Origin: Bifidobacteriaceae bacterium
GTDB lineage: Bacteria > Actinomycetota > Actinomycetes > Actinomycetales > WQXJ01
Reading direction: 5' to 3'
Assembly (NCBI GenBank): GCA_031281585.1
Contig: JAITFE010000086.1
Coordinates: forward strand, 28,830 to 92,829
Length of the DNA stretch: 64,000 nt
Below, piece by piece: positions 54,660 to 63,929 of this stretch. Below the pieces are notes generated by a model that saw only the letters and a list, made by a program, of their open reading frames with translations, ran no database searches and was not told where the DNA came from. Every line of letters begins with the position of its first letter. Positions within the stretch are counted from its first letter, which is position 1. The translations under genes were made by a program, and so were the position numbers.

Positions 54660-55445
54660 TCAGATGACGTATGACGCGCGGGGGCGCGCCAGATAGACCG
54701 GGCCGGGGTAGACGGCCGAGACCGCGCCCAGAGTGGTGGCCGGGTCGTTCCAGGGCGGGAGATGGGTGACCACGACCCGTTTGGCCCGCGCGGCTCTGGC
54801 GACCTGGCCCGCCCGCCTTCCGGTCAGGTGGACGCCGCGGGCCACGTCGCGTTGCTCCTCGAAGGCCGCCTCGATCAGCAGGAGGTCGGCGCCCTGGGCC
54901 AACGCGGTCAAGCCTTCGCACGTGTCGGTGTCGCCGGAATAACTCAAGGTCACACGCTTGCCCAAAGCGATGTCAGAGGGGCCTTCTAGTCTGAAACCCC
55001 AAGCCTCGACAGGGTGTTCCACCCGGAAAGGAGTGATCGTCAATGGCCCGACTGAAATGCCGACCCCCTCCGACCAACTGCCGTAGTGGAAGTCGCCGCC
55101 TTCGGAGTTCGGGTCGTGCGAGTACTGCAATTCGGCCAGGTGATGGGGGGTGTCGGCCGGGCCGTAGACCGGCAAGGACTCCATCGCCGCGCCGGGCCGG
55201 TACTTGGCGTAGACCGCCAGCCCCGTCAAGTCGGCGCAATGGTCCGGATGAAGGTGGCTCAAGGCGACGAAGTCGAGCGCCTCCGGGGGCAGGAACGCCT
55301 GCAACGCGCCGAAGGCGCCTGAGCCCATGTCCATCGCTATGGACCAAAGCCGCCCCGACTGGTCGCGGTTTTGAATCAAGTAGCTCGAAGCGGGCGAGCG
55401 GGGACCGGCCAACGACCCGGTGCAGCCGATGACTAACAGCCTCAT
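54660..55445 (-). CDS. MBL-fold hydrolase, Rv1339-like (atypical cAMP phosphodiesterase family)
   Basis: A 261-residue metallo-beta-lactamase-fold protein: metal motif [36 protein letters not shown], a conserved HLTG and [11 protein letters not shown]. The position next to murI, in the rph-rdgB neighbourhood, is that of Mycobacterium tuberculosis Rv1339, reported to degrade cAMP. The ATG at 55445 overlaps the murI stop by 4 bp. Activity on cAMP here is inferred from family and context. Confidence 0.85.
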   Translation of the reverse strand: MRLLVIGCTGSLAGPRSPASSYLIQNRDQSGRLWSIAMDMGSGAFGALQAFLPPEALDFVALSHLHPDHCADLTGLAVYAKYRPGAAMESLPVYGPADTPHHLAELQYSHDPNSEGGDFHYGSWSEGVGISVGPLTITPFRVEHPVEAWGFRLEGPSDIALGKRVTLSYSGDTDTCEGLTALAQGADLLLIEAAFEEQRDVARGVHLTGRRAGQVARAARAKRVVVTHLPPWNDPATTLGAVSAVYPGPVYLARPRASYVI

Positions 55446-56389
55446 CCGCCCACCGCCGCCGGAGCCGGTCCGGCCGTCCAAGCTGAGGAGGGCACGGCAT
55501 CGGGCGCGAATGGGGCGGCGGGCTGGGGCGGGGCGAACGCCGACGGCGCGAAACCGGGGACGGTCGGGATACCCTGCGGCAGGGTCTGGTCGGCGGCTTC
55601 CCAGGTCGGAGCCTCGGGGCCCAGGAACCGTCTCGCCAAACGCGCGAACGAGCCCTGGTCGCCGGTCGAGCAGAAGCGGTGGCTCGGGGGCGAATCGCCG
55701 CGCCTGAGCAAGTCGCTCGCCACCAATTCGCCGAAAACGTCCTTGGCCGTCTCCTCTGCGGAGGACACCAAGGTCACATCCGGCCCCATCACATAAGAGA
55801 GCACGCCGGTCAGCAGCGGGTAGTGGGTGCAGCCCAGCACCAGGGTGTCCACGCGGGCTTCCTGCAGGGCAGCCAGGTAACGGCGGGCCGCCGCGATCAC
55901 CTCGGGGCCGGAAGTCGATCCGGCCTCGACCAGTTCGACGAACCGCGGGCAGGCTTGCGACGTCAAACGCAAGTGCGGGGCGGCGGCGAACGCGTCGTCG
56001 TAGGCGCCCGATTCGATGGTTGTCTGGGTGCCTATCACGCCGACGCGTCCGGTGCGGGTCGCGCCCACGGCCCGGCGCACAGCCGGCCGGATGACTTCCA
56101 GCACCGGCACGCCGCGACCCTGCTCATAACGTTCGCGCGCGTCCGCCAAAACCGCCGCCGATGCCGTGTTGCACGCTATGACCAGCAGTTTCACCCCCGC
56201 GTCAACCAACCGGTCAAGCCCCGCCAGGGCCAAGGCCCGGACCTCGGCGATCGGCCGGGGGCCGTACGGGGTGTGGGCGGTGTCGCCCAGGTAGAGCACC
56301 GCCTCGCCCGGCAACTGGTCTAGGACCGCGCGGGCCACGGTCAGGCCGCCCAGACCCGAGTCGAAGATCCCGATCGGCGCGTCACTCAC
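55442..56389 (-). CDS. murI: Glutamate racemase
   Basis: A 315-residue enzyme that makes D-glutamate for peptidoglycan. It has [18 protein letters not shown], the catalytic Cys in [10 protein letters not shown] and the second Cys in [14 protein letters not shown]. The C-terminal ~50 residues are a Pro/Ala-rich extension beyond the normal fold. A GTG at 56389 fits homology; a GTG at 56428 is also open. It is divergent from pncB. Confidence 0.92.
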   Translation of the reverse strand: MSDAPIGIFDSGLGGLTVARAVLDQLPGEAVLYLGDTAHTPYGPRPIAEVRALALAGLDRLVDAGVKLLVIACNTASAAVLADARERYEQGRGVPVLEVIRPAVRRAVGATRTGRVGVIGTQTTIESGAYDDAFAAAPHLRLTSQACPRFVELVEAGSTSGPEVIAAARRYLAALQEARVDTLVLGCTHYPLLTGVLSYVMGPDVTLVSSAEETAKDVFGELVASDLLRRGDSPPSHRFCSTGDQGSFARLARRFLGPEAPTWEAADQTLPQGIPTVPGFAPSAFAPPQPAAPFAPDAVPSSAWTAGPAPAAVGG

Positions 56390-56547
56390 GCTCCCAGGGT
56401 AACCGAGCCAAACGCGGGACCCGTTCACCCAACGGGACCCGACCAGCCCCCGCCCGAACCGGGCCTTCGGTCAAGCGACTTGGGCCGGCGGCGTTTGCCC
56501 CGCGGGGCCGCCGAGCGCAAATGTGCGGGCCGATAGACTTGGGCTCC

Positions 56548-57888
56548 ATGAGCCTCGCCCTGTTGACGGACAAGTACGAGCTGACCATGTTGGAGGCCGC
56601 GTTGGCGGACGGGGTCGCGGGCCGGCGTTCCGTGTTCGAGGTCTTCGCGCGCCGCCTGCCGCGCGGACGCCGCTACGGGGTCGTGGCGGGGACGGGGCGC
56701 CTCATGGAGTTGTTGGGCGAACTGAGCTTCGACGCCCCGGATGGAACGTTGGAGTGGCTGGTGGAGTCCGGGACGGTCAAACCGTCCACGGCCGAATGGC
56801 TGGCCTCGTACCGTTTCCGGGGATCGATCAGCGGCTACGCCGAGGGCGAGGTCTATTTCCCCGGCTCGCCGGTCCTGACGGTGGACGGCACCTTCGCCGA
56901 GTGCGTGATCCTGGAGACGCTGATCCTCTCCGTCCTGAACCACGACTGCGCGGTCGCCTCGGCCGCCTCGCGCATGACCGCCTCCGCCGGCGAGCGCCCC
57001 TGTCTGGAGATGGGGGCCCGCCGCACGCATGAGGAGGCGGCTGCCGCCGCCGCCCGCGCCGCCTACGTGGCCGGGTTCGCCGGCACATCCGTCCTTGAGG
57101 CCGGCCGCCGCTGGGGCATCCCCACGATCGGCACCGCCGCCCACGCTTTCACGTTGGTGCATGATTCGGAACGCGAGGCGTTCACCTCGCAGCTAGCCTC
57201 CCAAACCGCCGCCACGACTCTCCTGGTGGACACCTACGACATCCGGCAGGCGGTCAACCTGGCGATCGAGTTGGCGGGGCCGGGCCTCCGGGCCGTGCGC
57301 CTCGACTCGGGGGACTTGCCGCAGTTGGCGCGCGCGGTCCGCAGGCAACTCGACGCCCTGGGCGCCACCGGCACCGCGATCACGGTCACCTCGGACCTTG
57401 ACGAATACGCCATCGCTGGCCTGGCGGCCGCGCCGGTCAACTCTTACGGCGTGGGCACCAAACTGGTGACCGGTTCGGGCGCGCCCACCGCCGAAATGGT
57501 TTACAAGCTGGTCGCGCGGCAAGACGCCGAGGGCAGGCTCGAACCCGTGGGAAAGCGGTCGTCCGGCGGCAAGTCCACCATTGGCGGAGCCAAGTGGGCC
57601 GGCCGGCGGATCGACGACTCGGGGATCGCCGAAGAAGAGGTGATCCTGACGGGGCCGGCCGTCCACCCGGTGGCGCCGGAGTCCTACGGGCTGCGCCCCC
57701 TCCAGGTCGGCTACGTGGACCACGGCCAGATAGACCTGGCCCGCGCCGGCCGGTCGTGCCTGGCCGCCGCCCGCGCCCGGCACCTCGCCTCCCGAGACGA
57801 GTTGCCCACGTCCGGCCTGCGCCTGTCGGAAGGCGAGCCCGCCATCCCGACCACGGTCTCCAACGTCCTGGACGGCGCCGGCGCCTGA
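56548..57888 (+). CDS. pncB: Nicotinate phosphoribosyltransferase
   Basis: A 446-residue enzyme that converts nicotinate and PRPP to nicotinate mononucleotide in the NAD salvage pathway. It has LLTDKYELTML, FEVFARRLPRGRRYGV, VDGTFAECVILETLIL, GARRTHEEAA, VRLDSGDLPQLA and VGTKLVTGSGAP. The start at MSLALLTDK is set by homology. It often lies near murI in Actinobacteria; the clpS gene found between them in some genomes is absent. Confidence 0.93.
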   Translation: MSLALLTDKYELTMLEAALADGVAGRRSVFEVFARRLPRGRRYGVVAGTGRLMELLGELSFDAPDGTLEWLVESGTVKPSTAEWLASYRFRGSISGYAEGEVYFPGSPVLTVDGTFAECVILETLILSVLNHDCAVASAASRMTASAGERPCLEMGARRTHEEAAAAAARAAYVAGFAGTSVLEAGRRWGIPTIGTAAHAFTLVHDSEREAFTSQLASQTAATTLLVDTYDIRQAVNLAIELAGPGLRAVRLDSGDLPQLARAVRRQLDALGATGTAITVTSDLDEYAIAGLAAAPVNSYGVGTKLVTGSGAPTAEMVYKLVARQDAEGRLEPVGKRSSGGKSTIGGAKWAGRRIDDSGIAEEEVILTGPAVHPVAPESYGLRPLQVGYVDHGQIDLARAGRSCLAAARARHLASRDELPTSGLRLSEGEPAIPTTVSNVLDGAGA

Positions 57889-57944
57889 CGGCCCCGCCAC
57901 TGGTCGGCCAGCCTCAAGTCCCCCAGGGGCTCACCTTGGGCCGG

Positions 57945-59222
57945 CTACGGCAGGCCCGCCTCCCTTTCGACGCTCGCGACCCGTGCGGCCAGCCCTTCCC
58001 GAAAGCTGGCGGCGGTCGCGTCCGGAATAGAGTCCTCTTCCGCCAAGGCGGCGTCCAGGGCAGGGCCCAAGCCATTCAATTGCCGCCGCGCCTCAGCCAG
58101 AATCCAGTCCTCCGGTACGCCCAGGTCCCGGGCTGCGGCGGCCAAGTGGCGGGCGCGCAAGGCGAACAACCTATTCTCCCCGTCCAGCGACATCGCCAAA
58201 CGCGCGGAGTACTCGACCTCGGCCGCGTTCCAAAGCATGCTCGCCGAGGCCAAGTCGAACAACGGCGCCAGGCGCGGCGATGGCCCCAAGTGCAGCAACG
58301 CATAGTTTTTCGCGTGAGCGTCCGGACAAGCGGCCAGCCAACTGAACACCACGGACCCCGCGAATTGGCGCAGCGTCGCCTCGCCGTGGCGAGGCCCGAC
58401 CGCCGCGCTCAACAGTTGAGCCACCGCCGCCAATCCGGGGCCGCCGTCCGATTCGTACTTCACATGGCGCCACAGGCCCAACGCCTGGCAGCAGTCCTCC
58501 TGGTGAAGGCGGCGCACACGGCCGCTGGGCTCACGCAACCGGTCAAAACGCCGCACCACCACCGCCCGTTCTCCCCCCAAATTCACGACCTCGGTCTGCG
58601 CCACCGTCAAGCCAAGCTTCGCGGCCACCCGGCTCGTCAAATGCTCGGCCCAATCTGATTCGTCCTTGCCCGTGAATCCGATCTTGATTATGTGGGTCGA
58701 GGGCTCACGGCCTGTCGGCTCGTACCAGCCGACGTCTTCACTCCAGCCCACAGCGAATTTCGGCTGAGCCCCTCCAAGAGACCAACGGCCTTCCGGGCCA
58801 GGCGACCAGCCGTACTGGCCCGCCTCCCGCAATGCGCGGATTCGGTCACCGACTTCTTTCAGGCTAAGCGGTTCGCGGCCAGATGCCTGAGCGGGCGTGC
58901 GCCCCTCTTCCAGTACCTGAATCGCCCCAGGGCAGTCCTCTCCGGCCCTGGCCAAGATGTCGAACACCGTTGGCCGGGCCAACCCAAGGCCACGCGCCCA
59001 ACGGGCCCTCGCCTGGTCGTTGTCCGGGAGCAAGTTGTCGAACCACGGTTCCGTCGTTTCGGGACCGTGGTTTTCCTGGGTCAGGGGCAGCGACCAAGAC
59101 AACGGCATCGCCCGTGGCGCGTTTCTGTATTCGGAGCCGTAGCTGAATGACACCCGTCCGCTGTCCCTGCGCAGTCGCCCGGCCAACCGCCCTGCCAGCC
59201 ACACGGCCAGCTCGCCGCTCAT
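57945..59222 (-). CDS. hipA: HipA-type serine/threonine kinase toxin
   Basis: A 425-residue protein with an N-terminal HipA_N-like domain (WFDNLLPDNDQARARWARG) and a kinase core: SLGGAQPKFAV, THIIKIG, catalytic Asp in ACPDAHAKNYALL and metal-binding Asp in LAPLFDLAS. The catalytic residues look intact, so it may be active. HipA toxins phosphorylate aminoacyl-tRNA synthetases and cause growth arrest. The ATG overlaps the hipB stop (ATGA), so antitoxin is made first. Confidence 0.9.
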   Translation of the reverse strand: MSGELAVWLAGRLAGRLRRDSGRVSFSYGSEYRNAPRAMPLSWSLPLTQENHGPETTEPWFDNLLPDNDQARARWARGLGLARPTVFDILARAGEDCPGAIQVLEEGRTPAQASGREPLSLKEVGDRIRALREAGQYGWSPGPEGRWSLGGAQPKFAVGWSEDVGWYEPTGREPSTHIIKIGFTGKDESDWAEHLTSRVAAKLGLTVAQTEVVNLGGERAVVVRRFDRLREPSGRVRRLHQEDCCQALGLWRHVKYESDGGPGLAAVAQLLSAAVGPRHGEATLRQFAGSVVFSWLAACPDAHAKNYALLHLGPSPRLAPLFDLASASMLWNAAEVEYSARLAMSLDGENRLFALRARHLAAAARDLGVPEDWILAEARRQLNGLGPALDAALAEEDSIPDATAASFREGLAARVASVEREAGLP

Positions 59223-59527
59223 CGCAAGGCCTCTTGCACCTGGGCGTAGAGCGCGTCGGACTGGTCCTGGTACACGTCAATCCTCAGGCCGACCTCTTGC
59301 AGCGCGCGAAGCACCAGGTCGACTCCCGCCGCCGGCGCCCCGGCCTCAGCGGCCACGACCCATTGCCGTGAGACCCCCATCCGCCGCGCCACCTCATCCT
59401 GCGTCAGACCACACGTCCGCCTTTGGGAGCGCAAGACCCGGGCCACATCTGTAGCATTCCGAACGTCCAACGTCCTCTCCCCCTCCCCCTCCCAAACCCG
59501 CCACAGGCGGCCCGGCATTAGCGGCAT
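59219..59527 (-). CDS. hipB: HipB-type antitoxin
   Basis: A protein of about 102 residues with one XRE helix-turn-helix: VARVLRSQRRTCGLTQDEVARRMGVSRQWVVAAEAG, then LVLRALQEVGLRIDVY. It should neutralise HipA and repress its own operon through the inverted repeat just upstream. The start is uncertain: ATG 59527 is chosen because the operator lies directly before it; other in-frame ATGs are at 59518, 59551 and 59566. Confidence 0.85.
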   Translation of the reverse strand: MPLMPGRLWRVWEGEGERTLDVRNATDVARVLRSQRRTCGLTQDEVARRMGVSRQWVVAAEAGAPAAGVDLVLRALQEVGLRIDVYQDQSDALYAQVQEALR

Positions 59528-59545
59528 CAATAAGTCAACTGTAGC

Positions 59546-59579
59546 TGACATCTCACAGAATGTCATCGAAAGGTGACAT
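59546..59579. promoter_or_regulatory. Likely HipB operator
   Basis: TGACAT-N8-ATGTCA (59546-59565) is a perfect 6-bp inverted repeat with the 8-base spacing typical of HipB operators. A third TGACAT half-site lies at 59574-59579. They fall in the promoter region of hipBA. Confidence 0.65.
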
Positions 59580-59624
59580 CATCCGAGGGGCGTGTGGTCG
59601 GCTAACATCGGTTGCGAGAATTGA

Positions 59625-59722
59625 ATTGTTGGCCTGTGACAGGGAAGCCGGTCGAAACCCGGCGCTGACCCGCAACGGTGGATCGCTGACGCGATGAGCC
59701 CGAATGCTGCCCCAGGCCGCAG
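59625..59722 (+). ncRNA. Cobalamin riboswitch
   Basis: The core reads GGGAAGCCGGT, then CGAAACCCGGC and GCTGACCCGCAACGGT (59642-59679), followed by GAGCCCGAATGCTGCC, which corresponds to the B12 box. These are the conserved parts of AdoCbl-type riboswitches in the right order. It lies before the LPVTG surface protein gene and would shut it off when B12 is plentiful. Confidence 0.88.
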
Positions 59723-59751
59723 CGTATCCATCCGTCGAGGTCTGCGGGGGG

Positions 59752-59784
59752 CGCCGGGGCCTCGGCCCGGTTGGCGTTCCTTTT
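59752..59784 (+). terminator. Likely riboswitch expression-platform terminator
   Basis: CGCC / GGCG and GGGC-CTCG-GCCC form a nested hairpin ending at 59776, followed directly by TTCCTTTT. It lies 29 bases before the GTG start, so B12 binding could end transcription here. Confidence 0.6.
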
Positions 59785-59812
59785 CGGATCGCCAGCCGAA
59801 TTGAGGCACATT

Positions 59813-61573
59813 GTGAGCGCGTTGAAGCGTTGCGCGGCGGGGTTCGCCGCCGTCCTGATCCTGGCCGTTTCGGGCGGTTTGGCCGCGCCCGCTTTGGCCG
59901 AGCCCGACCCGCCCGCCGTCGAGGGCGCCGCCTGCCAGGCGGGCCAGGGCGTCACCGTGGTGGTGGACTTCTCCCCGGTCCGCGACGAGGTCGACATTCG
60001 TTGCGCGCCCGATGCCGCCGGGTCCATCCGCGAAGCCTTCGCCGCCGCCGGTTTCGACTTAGGCGCGTCCGGCGCCTTCATCAGCGAAATCGACGGAGTC
60101 GATGCCGCCCAGCTGGGCGAACAGGGTTGGTGGGGGTTGTTCACCTCGACGGTCGGCGGGACTCCCGGCGGCGGGGCGGCCGCCGACTGGCAGACGGCCT
60201 GGGTCGGAGCCGACGCCGGCCCCGTCTGGGCCGACGAGGCTTATTTCTTCCGCCTGTTCGACTCCTGGTCCTGCGACGACCCGGTGGCGTGCTCGCCGCG
60301 GGTGCCGTTGGCGGAGGTCTTGGGACGGCAGGGCACCGGCTCCGCGCCGCCGCCGGCCCCGGTGACGCCCGCTACCGGCAGCGCCGCCGCCGCGGCGGGT
60401 TGGCTCGGCCGGCAGTTGGCCGCCTCCGGCGACGTGCTGATCGGCAACGGCGTCACCGATTGGGGCCTGACCGTCGACGCGCTGCTGGCGCTGGCCGCCA
60501 CCGGGGTGGGCGCCGATCAGGCGGCCGCCACCGCCGCGAAGCTGGGCGCCTCCGGCGAGGACTACATTGGCGCGCCCGGCGAAATCGGCGCGAAATGGGC
60601 AGCAGTCGCCAAGCTGGCGCTGGCCCTGCAGGTGGCGGGGCTCGACCCGGCCGGATTCCAGGCCGGCGGCGCCGCCCGCAACCTGGTCGCCGACCTGCGC
60701 GGGGCGCTGAACGGCGACGGCTCGTTCGGGACCGGCGACAACGCCTTCAGCCATCCGATCGCCCTGATTGTCTTGGCCCGCACGGACGGCGGCGCGCCGC
60801 CGGCAGCCGTGAATTGGCTGGCCGCCCAGCAATGCGCCGACGCGGCCAACCCGGCCTTCGGCTCCTTCGGCTGGGCGCCCGATTGCAGTTCGCCGGACCC
60901 GGATGCCACCGCGATGGCCATCCAGGGTCTGATCGCCGGCGGCCTGGCGCCCGGCAGCCAGCCTGTTGCGGACGCCGCCGCCTGGCTGGCGGGCCTCCAA
61001 GAGTCCGATGGCGGGTTCCCGTCTCCCTGGAGCGGCGCCAACGCCAACACCACCGGGCTGGGCGCCTCCGCTTTAGCGCTGGCGGGCGGCCACGACTCGG
61101 CCGTCCAGGCGGCGGCCGGCTACGCCGGCGGCCTCCAGGTCACCTGCGGCACCCTGGCCACGGCGGCGGCCGCGCTGACCGAAGCCCAAGTCGGAGCCAT
61201 AGCCATGGACCAGGCCGGTTTGGAGGAGGCCGTCGAATTCGGGATCGACCAAGTCAACGGGGATCAGTTCCGGCGGGCCACCGCCCAAGCCGTCTTCGCG
61301 TTCGGCACGCCGCCATTGGCCGCTCTAACCCTGGACGGCGCGGCCGCCGCATTGCCGGCCGCGTCCTGCGCCGAACCCTCCGCGTCCCCAAGCCAGTCGG
61401 CCGGCGCTTCAACCACCGGCGCCCCATCGCCTTCCACCAGCCCCACCGGGACCCTGCCGGTCACCGGGCCGCTCGCCACGAGCGGCCTGCCGCTGGCCGC
61501 CATCGCAACCATCCTGGCCGGCGCGGCGCTGGTGGCCCACCGTCGCCGTGCGAACACCCGCATGGCCAACTGA
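59813..61573 (+). CDS. LPVTG-anchored transcobalamin-like (DUF4430 and prenyltransferase-repeat) protein
   Basis: A 586-residue exported protein. The GTG start has GAGG seven bases upstream. The signal peptide ends near APALAEP. Residues ~40-150 are a DUF4430-like beta domain (VTVVVDFS ... GWWGLFTSTVGG ... YFFRLFDSW). Residues ~185-490 are prenyltransferase-type alpha/alpha repeats (DATAMAIQGLI, ESDGGFPSPWSG, TTGLGASALALAGG). A Ser/Thr/Pro linker leads to the sortase motif LPVTG, a hydrophobic helix and HRRRAN. Human transcobalamin and intrinsic factor combine the same two folds in the opposite order. With the B12 riboswitch upstream, this is probably a wall-anchored corrinoid-capture protein. 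Confidence 0.8.
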   Translation: MSALKRCAAGFAAVLILAVSGGLAAPALAEPDPPAVEGAACQAGQGVTVVVDFSPVRDEVDIRCAPDAAGSIREAFAAAGFDLGASGAFISEIDGVDAAQLGEQGWWGLFTSTVGGTPGGGAAADWQTAWVGADAGPVWADEAYFFRLFDSWSCDDPVACSPRVPLAEVLGRQGTGSAPPPAPVTPATGSAAAAAGWLGRQLAASGDVLIGNGVTDWGLTVDALLALAATGVGADQAAATAAKLGASGEDYIGAPGEIGAKWAAVAKLALALQVAGLDPAGFQAGGAARNLVADLRGALNGDGSFGTGDNAFSHPIALIVLARTDGGAPPAAVNWLAAQQCADAANPAFGSFGWAPDCSSPDPDATAMAIQGLIAGGLAPGSQPVADAAAWLAGLQESDGGFPSPWSGANANTTGLGASALALAGGHDSAVQAAAGYAGGLQVTCGTLATAAAALTEAQVGAIAMDQAGLEEAVEFGIDQVNGDQFRRATAQAVFAFGTPPLAALTLDGAAAALPAASCAEPSASPSQSAGASTTGAPSPSTSPTGTLPVTGPLATSGLPLAAIATILAGAALVAHRRRANTRMAN

Positions 61574-61750
61574 CGGACACACGGGCACGGGCGACCGGAA
61601 ACAGGGTGGTTCGCGCGAACGGGGCGGACGGCATCGCCGGCGAAACCGGAACGCCCGGCGGGCCTGGCGGCGTCGATAGTTCGGGGGCGGCGACGGAAAT
61701 GCCCTGACCGCGGCGGAGCCGGCCGGTCCGTGCCCTGGCGCAGGCGGGCG

Positions 61751-62071
61751 TCAGTCGGAGTCGGAGCCTCCCCCGAACCGCGATTCGTAGATCGCTTTGC
61801 AGGCGGGGCAGATCGGATACTTGGAGGGGTCGCGGCCGGGCACCCAAACCTTGCCGCACAGGGCCACGACCGGTTTGCCGGAGACGGCGGACGCGACGAT
61901 CTTGTCCTCGCGGACGTAGTGCGCGAACCGCTCGTGGCCGCCGGGGTCAAGCTGCGTTTCCTGGCGCTCAAGCAACTCGGTGCCGGCGGCGGGAAGCGCC
62001 GGGCCGGCCGGAGCGGCGGGCGCGGACGGCTGCCCCGGAGCAGAATGCGGATCAGACAGGCTCGAAGTCAC
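61751..62071 (-). CDS. DUF3039 family protein
   Basis: The 106-residue protein has a disordered Pro/Ala-rich N terminus, then HYVREDKIVASAVSGKPVVALCGKVWVPGRDPSKYPICPACKAIYE. The single Cys and the CPAC pair suggest a zinc site. DUF3039 proteins are widespread and conserved in Actinobacteria but of unknown role. It starts with GTG. The 180-bp gap on its far side (61574-61750) holds no clear feature. Confidence 0.85.
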   Translation of the reverse strand: MTSSLSDPHSAPGQPSAPAAPAGPALPAAGTELLERQETQLDPGGHERFAHYVREDKIVASAVSGKPVVALCGKVWVPGRDPSKYPICPACKAIYESRFGGGSDSD

Positions 62072-62105
62072 CCGCCAAGTCTACTTTCAGGCCGCGCCGC
62101 GCACG

Positions 62106-63419
62106 TCAGGCTAGACGACGGGAGGCCGGCCGCCGGGCGGCCCTGGCCGCAAAGCCCTCCAGAACGCGCAACGCCCGAGGCGCCTCCCAGGTGCGGTCCC
62201 GCTTGTAGCCGCCGCACTGCACCAGCACTCCGGCCTGCTCCAAGATGTCGATCGCGTTCAACGCGGTGGACGGTGCCACGCCCAGAGCTTCAACGACAAA
62301 CGCGCCGTTCACCGCCGGCTGCGCGAACAGCGCGTTCGCCAAGCGGACCGCAGTTGGGTTGCGGCGCACGGCTGGCACGGCCATCCATTGGTCCTGGACC
62401 TCGCGAATGTCCGCGAGCATCGCGCGGCCGCCGGCCACCGCGGCCAAGGCCGCCTCCGCCACGCGCCGGATGATCGGCTCCGCGTCTCCCCGCCTGTAGG
62501 CTTCCAGCGCGGCCACGTACTCGCCGACGTGTGCGAGAAGCCCTGCGGACACCGGGATGGTGGCGCGCGGAGCCAAGCCGCCGCGCCTGAACAGCGTGTG
62601 GATCAAGACGCGACCAGTCCGCCCGTTGCCGTCCGCGAACGGGTGGATCGTTTCGAACTGGGCGTGGGCTATCGCCGCCTGCGCGAGAGTTGGCACGTCA
62701 GTTCGGGCGGCGAATCTCGACAAATCGTCCATCAACTCGGGCACGCGCTCCCACTTGGGCGGCACAAACGCCGCGCCAATCGGGGACCATCCCGACGTGC
62801 CGATCCACACTGGCTCATCACGCCAGCGGCCCGCGAGTTGGGGCGCGGCGCGCCCCATCAACGCGGCATGGATCTCCAATGTTCCCTGGGCGGTGATTTT
62901 GGGTATGGCAAGCGCGGCCTCCATGGCCCGGACGTTCGCGGCGATCAATTCCGCATTGTGTCTGGCGCCTGCGCCCAGAGTCGACAGGGCGATTTGACGA
63001 GCGCTGGCCGTCAGGTTTTCAATCTGCGACGAGCACGCCGATTCGCTGCGCAACAGCACGGACGGCATGGGCGCCGGAGCGGCGCTCGCCTCCAGGTCGA
63101 AACGCACCATTTCAATCATCGCTTCTTCCATGAGAACCGCCGCGCCAGCCGGAATCTGAACCCCCGCCGTGGCGATGTCGGCTGGAACGCACGCGTCATA
63201 CGGGCCTTGCAACGCGTCGATGGCGCGGCGTGACAAGTTGGATTCCGCCCAGCGCAGGTCTGAGAAGCGCCATTCAAGGGTTTCGGACCGCGCGGCGGGC
63301 CATGCGGCACCCGGCGCGCCCGCGAGTAGTTTGGCACCCTGCGCGCCGTCGTGTTGGCCGGTACCTCCCGGCCCGTCTTCCCGGTGCCCGCCGCCTGCGG
63401 CGCGGCCATTCTGCCCCAC
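62106..63419 (-). CDS. Fic-domain protein, probable AMPylase with N-terminal inhibitory motif
   Basis: A protein of about 437 residues. It has a Fic_N domain, then the intact Fic core ETIHPFADGNGRTGRVL (consensus HPFxxGNGRxxR), and a C-terminal winged helix (FVVEALGVAPSTALNAIDILEQAGVLVQ). Upstream of the core, SSQIENL fits the inhibitory helix motif [S/T]xxxE[G/N], so it is a class II autoinhibited Fic protein. It would transfer AMP to a target protein. The GTG at 63419 is chosen because GGAAGGA lies before it; the first ~40 residues are poorly conserved, so a later start is possible. Confidence 0.85.
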   Translation of the reverse strand: MGQNGRAAGGGHREDGPGGTGQHDGAQGAKLLAGAPGAAWPAARSETLEWRFSDLRWAESNLSRRAIDALQGPYDACVPADIATAGVQIPAGAAVLMEEAMIEMVRFDLEASAAPAPMPSVLLRSESACSSQIENLTASARQIALSTLGAGARHNAELIAANVRAMEAALAIPKITAQGTLEIHAALMGRAAPQLAGRWRDEPVWIGTSGWSPIGAAFVPPKWERVPELMDDLSRFAARTDVPTLAQAAIAHAQFETIHPFADGNGRTGRVLIHTLFRRGGLAPRATIPVSAGLLAHVGEYVAALEAYRRGDAEPIIRRVAEAALAAVAGGRAMLADIREVQDQWMAVPAVRRNPTAVRLANALFAQPAVNGAFVVEALGVAPSTALNAIDILEQAGVLVQCGGYKRDRTWEAPRALRVLEGFAARAARRPASRRLA

Positions 63420-63929
63420 GCGATCCTTCCCCGGGTTCGAAACAGGCGACCCGTGTTGCTTCGGGTTTTGAGCATACCCGAAATAAGCTCGGCGTGCCGG
63501 CCTGCGTCGGCAATGCGGCGGCTCGGCCATCTGATTCGTCCGGGCCGCCAACGGTGAACCAGGCCGCGTCGGCCCCGTTTGACGGCAGCCCCGTTTGACG
63601 GAAATCAGGCCTGAGCGGCCGCTACCTCCCGGCCGCCGGCCCAGAGCGAGGACACCGGCAGGCCCCTCAGCTTCTCGGCGTATTGGTACGGGTGGTCGGA
63701 GAGCGTCGTCACACGCCAGTACTAGGCGAATCTGACGTAGAACGCAGGATTCGCCAGCCCAGGAGGCCGGTGAAGAACCGGCCTCCTAGGCCCGAAACGA
63801 TGTTTTCCTGCCGCGTTTCCGCTGGTCAGCGTTCCGCTGACCCTCGTCAACACGGTCGGAGCGTGGTTATTCACCACGCTCCTAGTGTCCCACGCCGTAA
63901 GTTCGTCTCATAATATGGTATAGTAGAGT
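63420..63929. other. Gene-free stretch with two hairpins
   Basis: No gene is supported. AGGAGGCCGGT-GAAGA-ACCGGCCTCCT (63761-63787) is an 11-bp hairpin. GGAGCGTGG-TTATTCA-CCACGCTCC (63858-63882) is a 9-bp hairpin. They lie just before the insertion sequence and may be terminators or remnants of an element end. An AT-rich patch with TATAATATG-like sequence (TAATATGGTATAGTAG, 63911-63926) could be the transposase promoter. Confidence 0.5.

Noticed and set aside
59704..61707. A 667-codon open frame overlapping the B12-related gene
   Set aside because: Its product is Arg/Gly-rich nonsense; the neighbouring frame has the signal peptide, domains and LPVTG.
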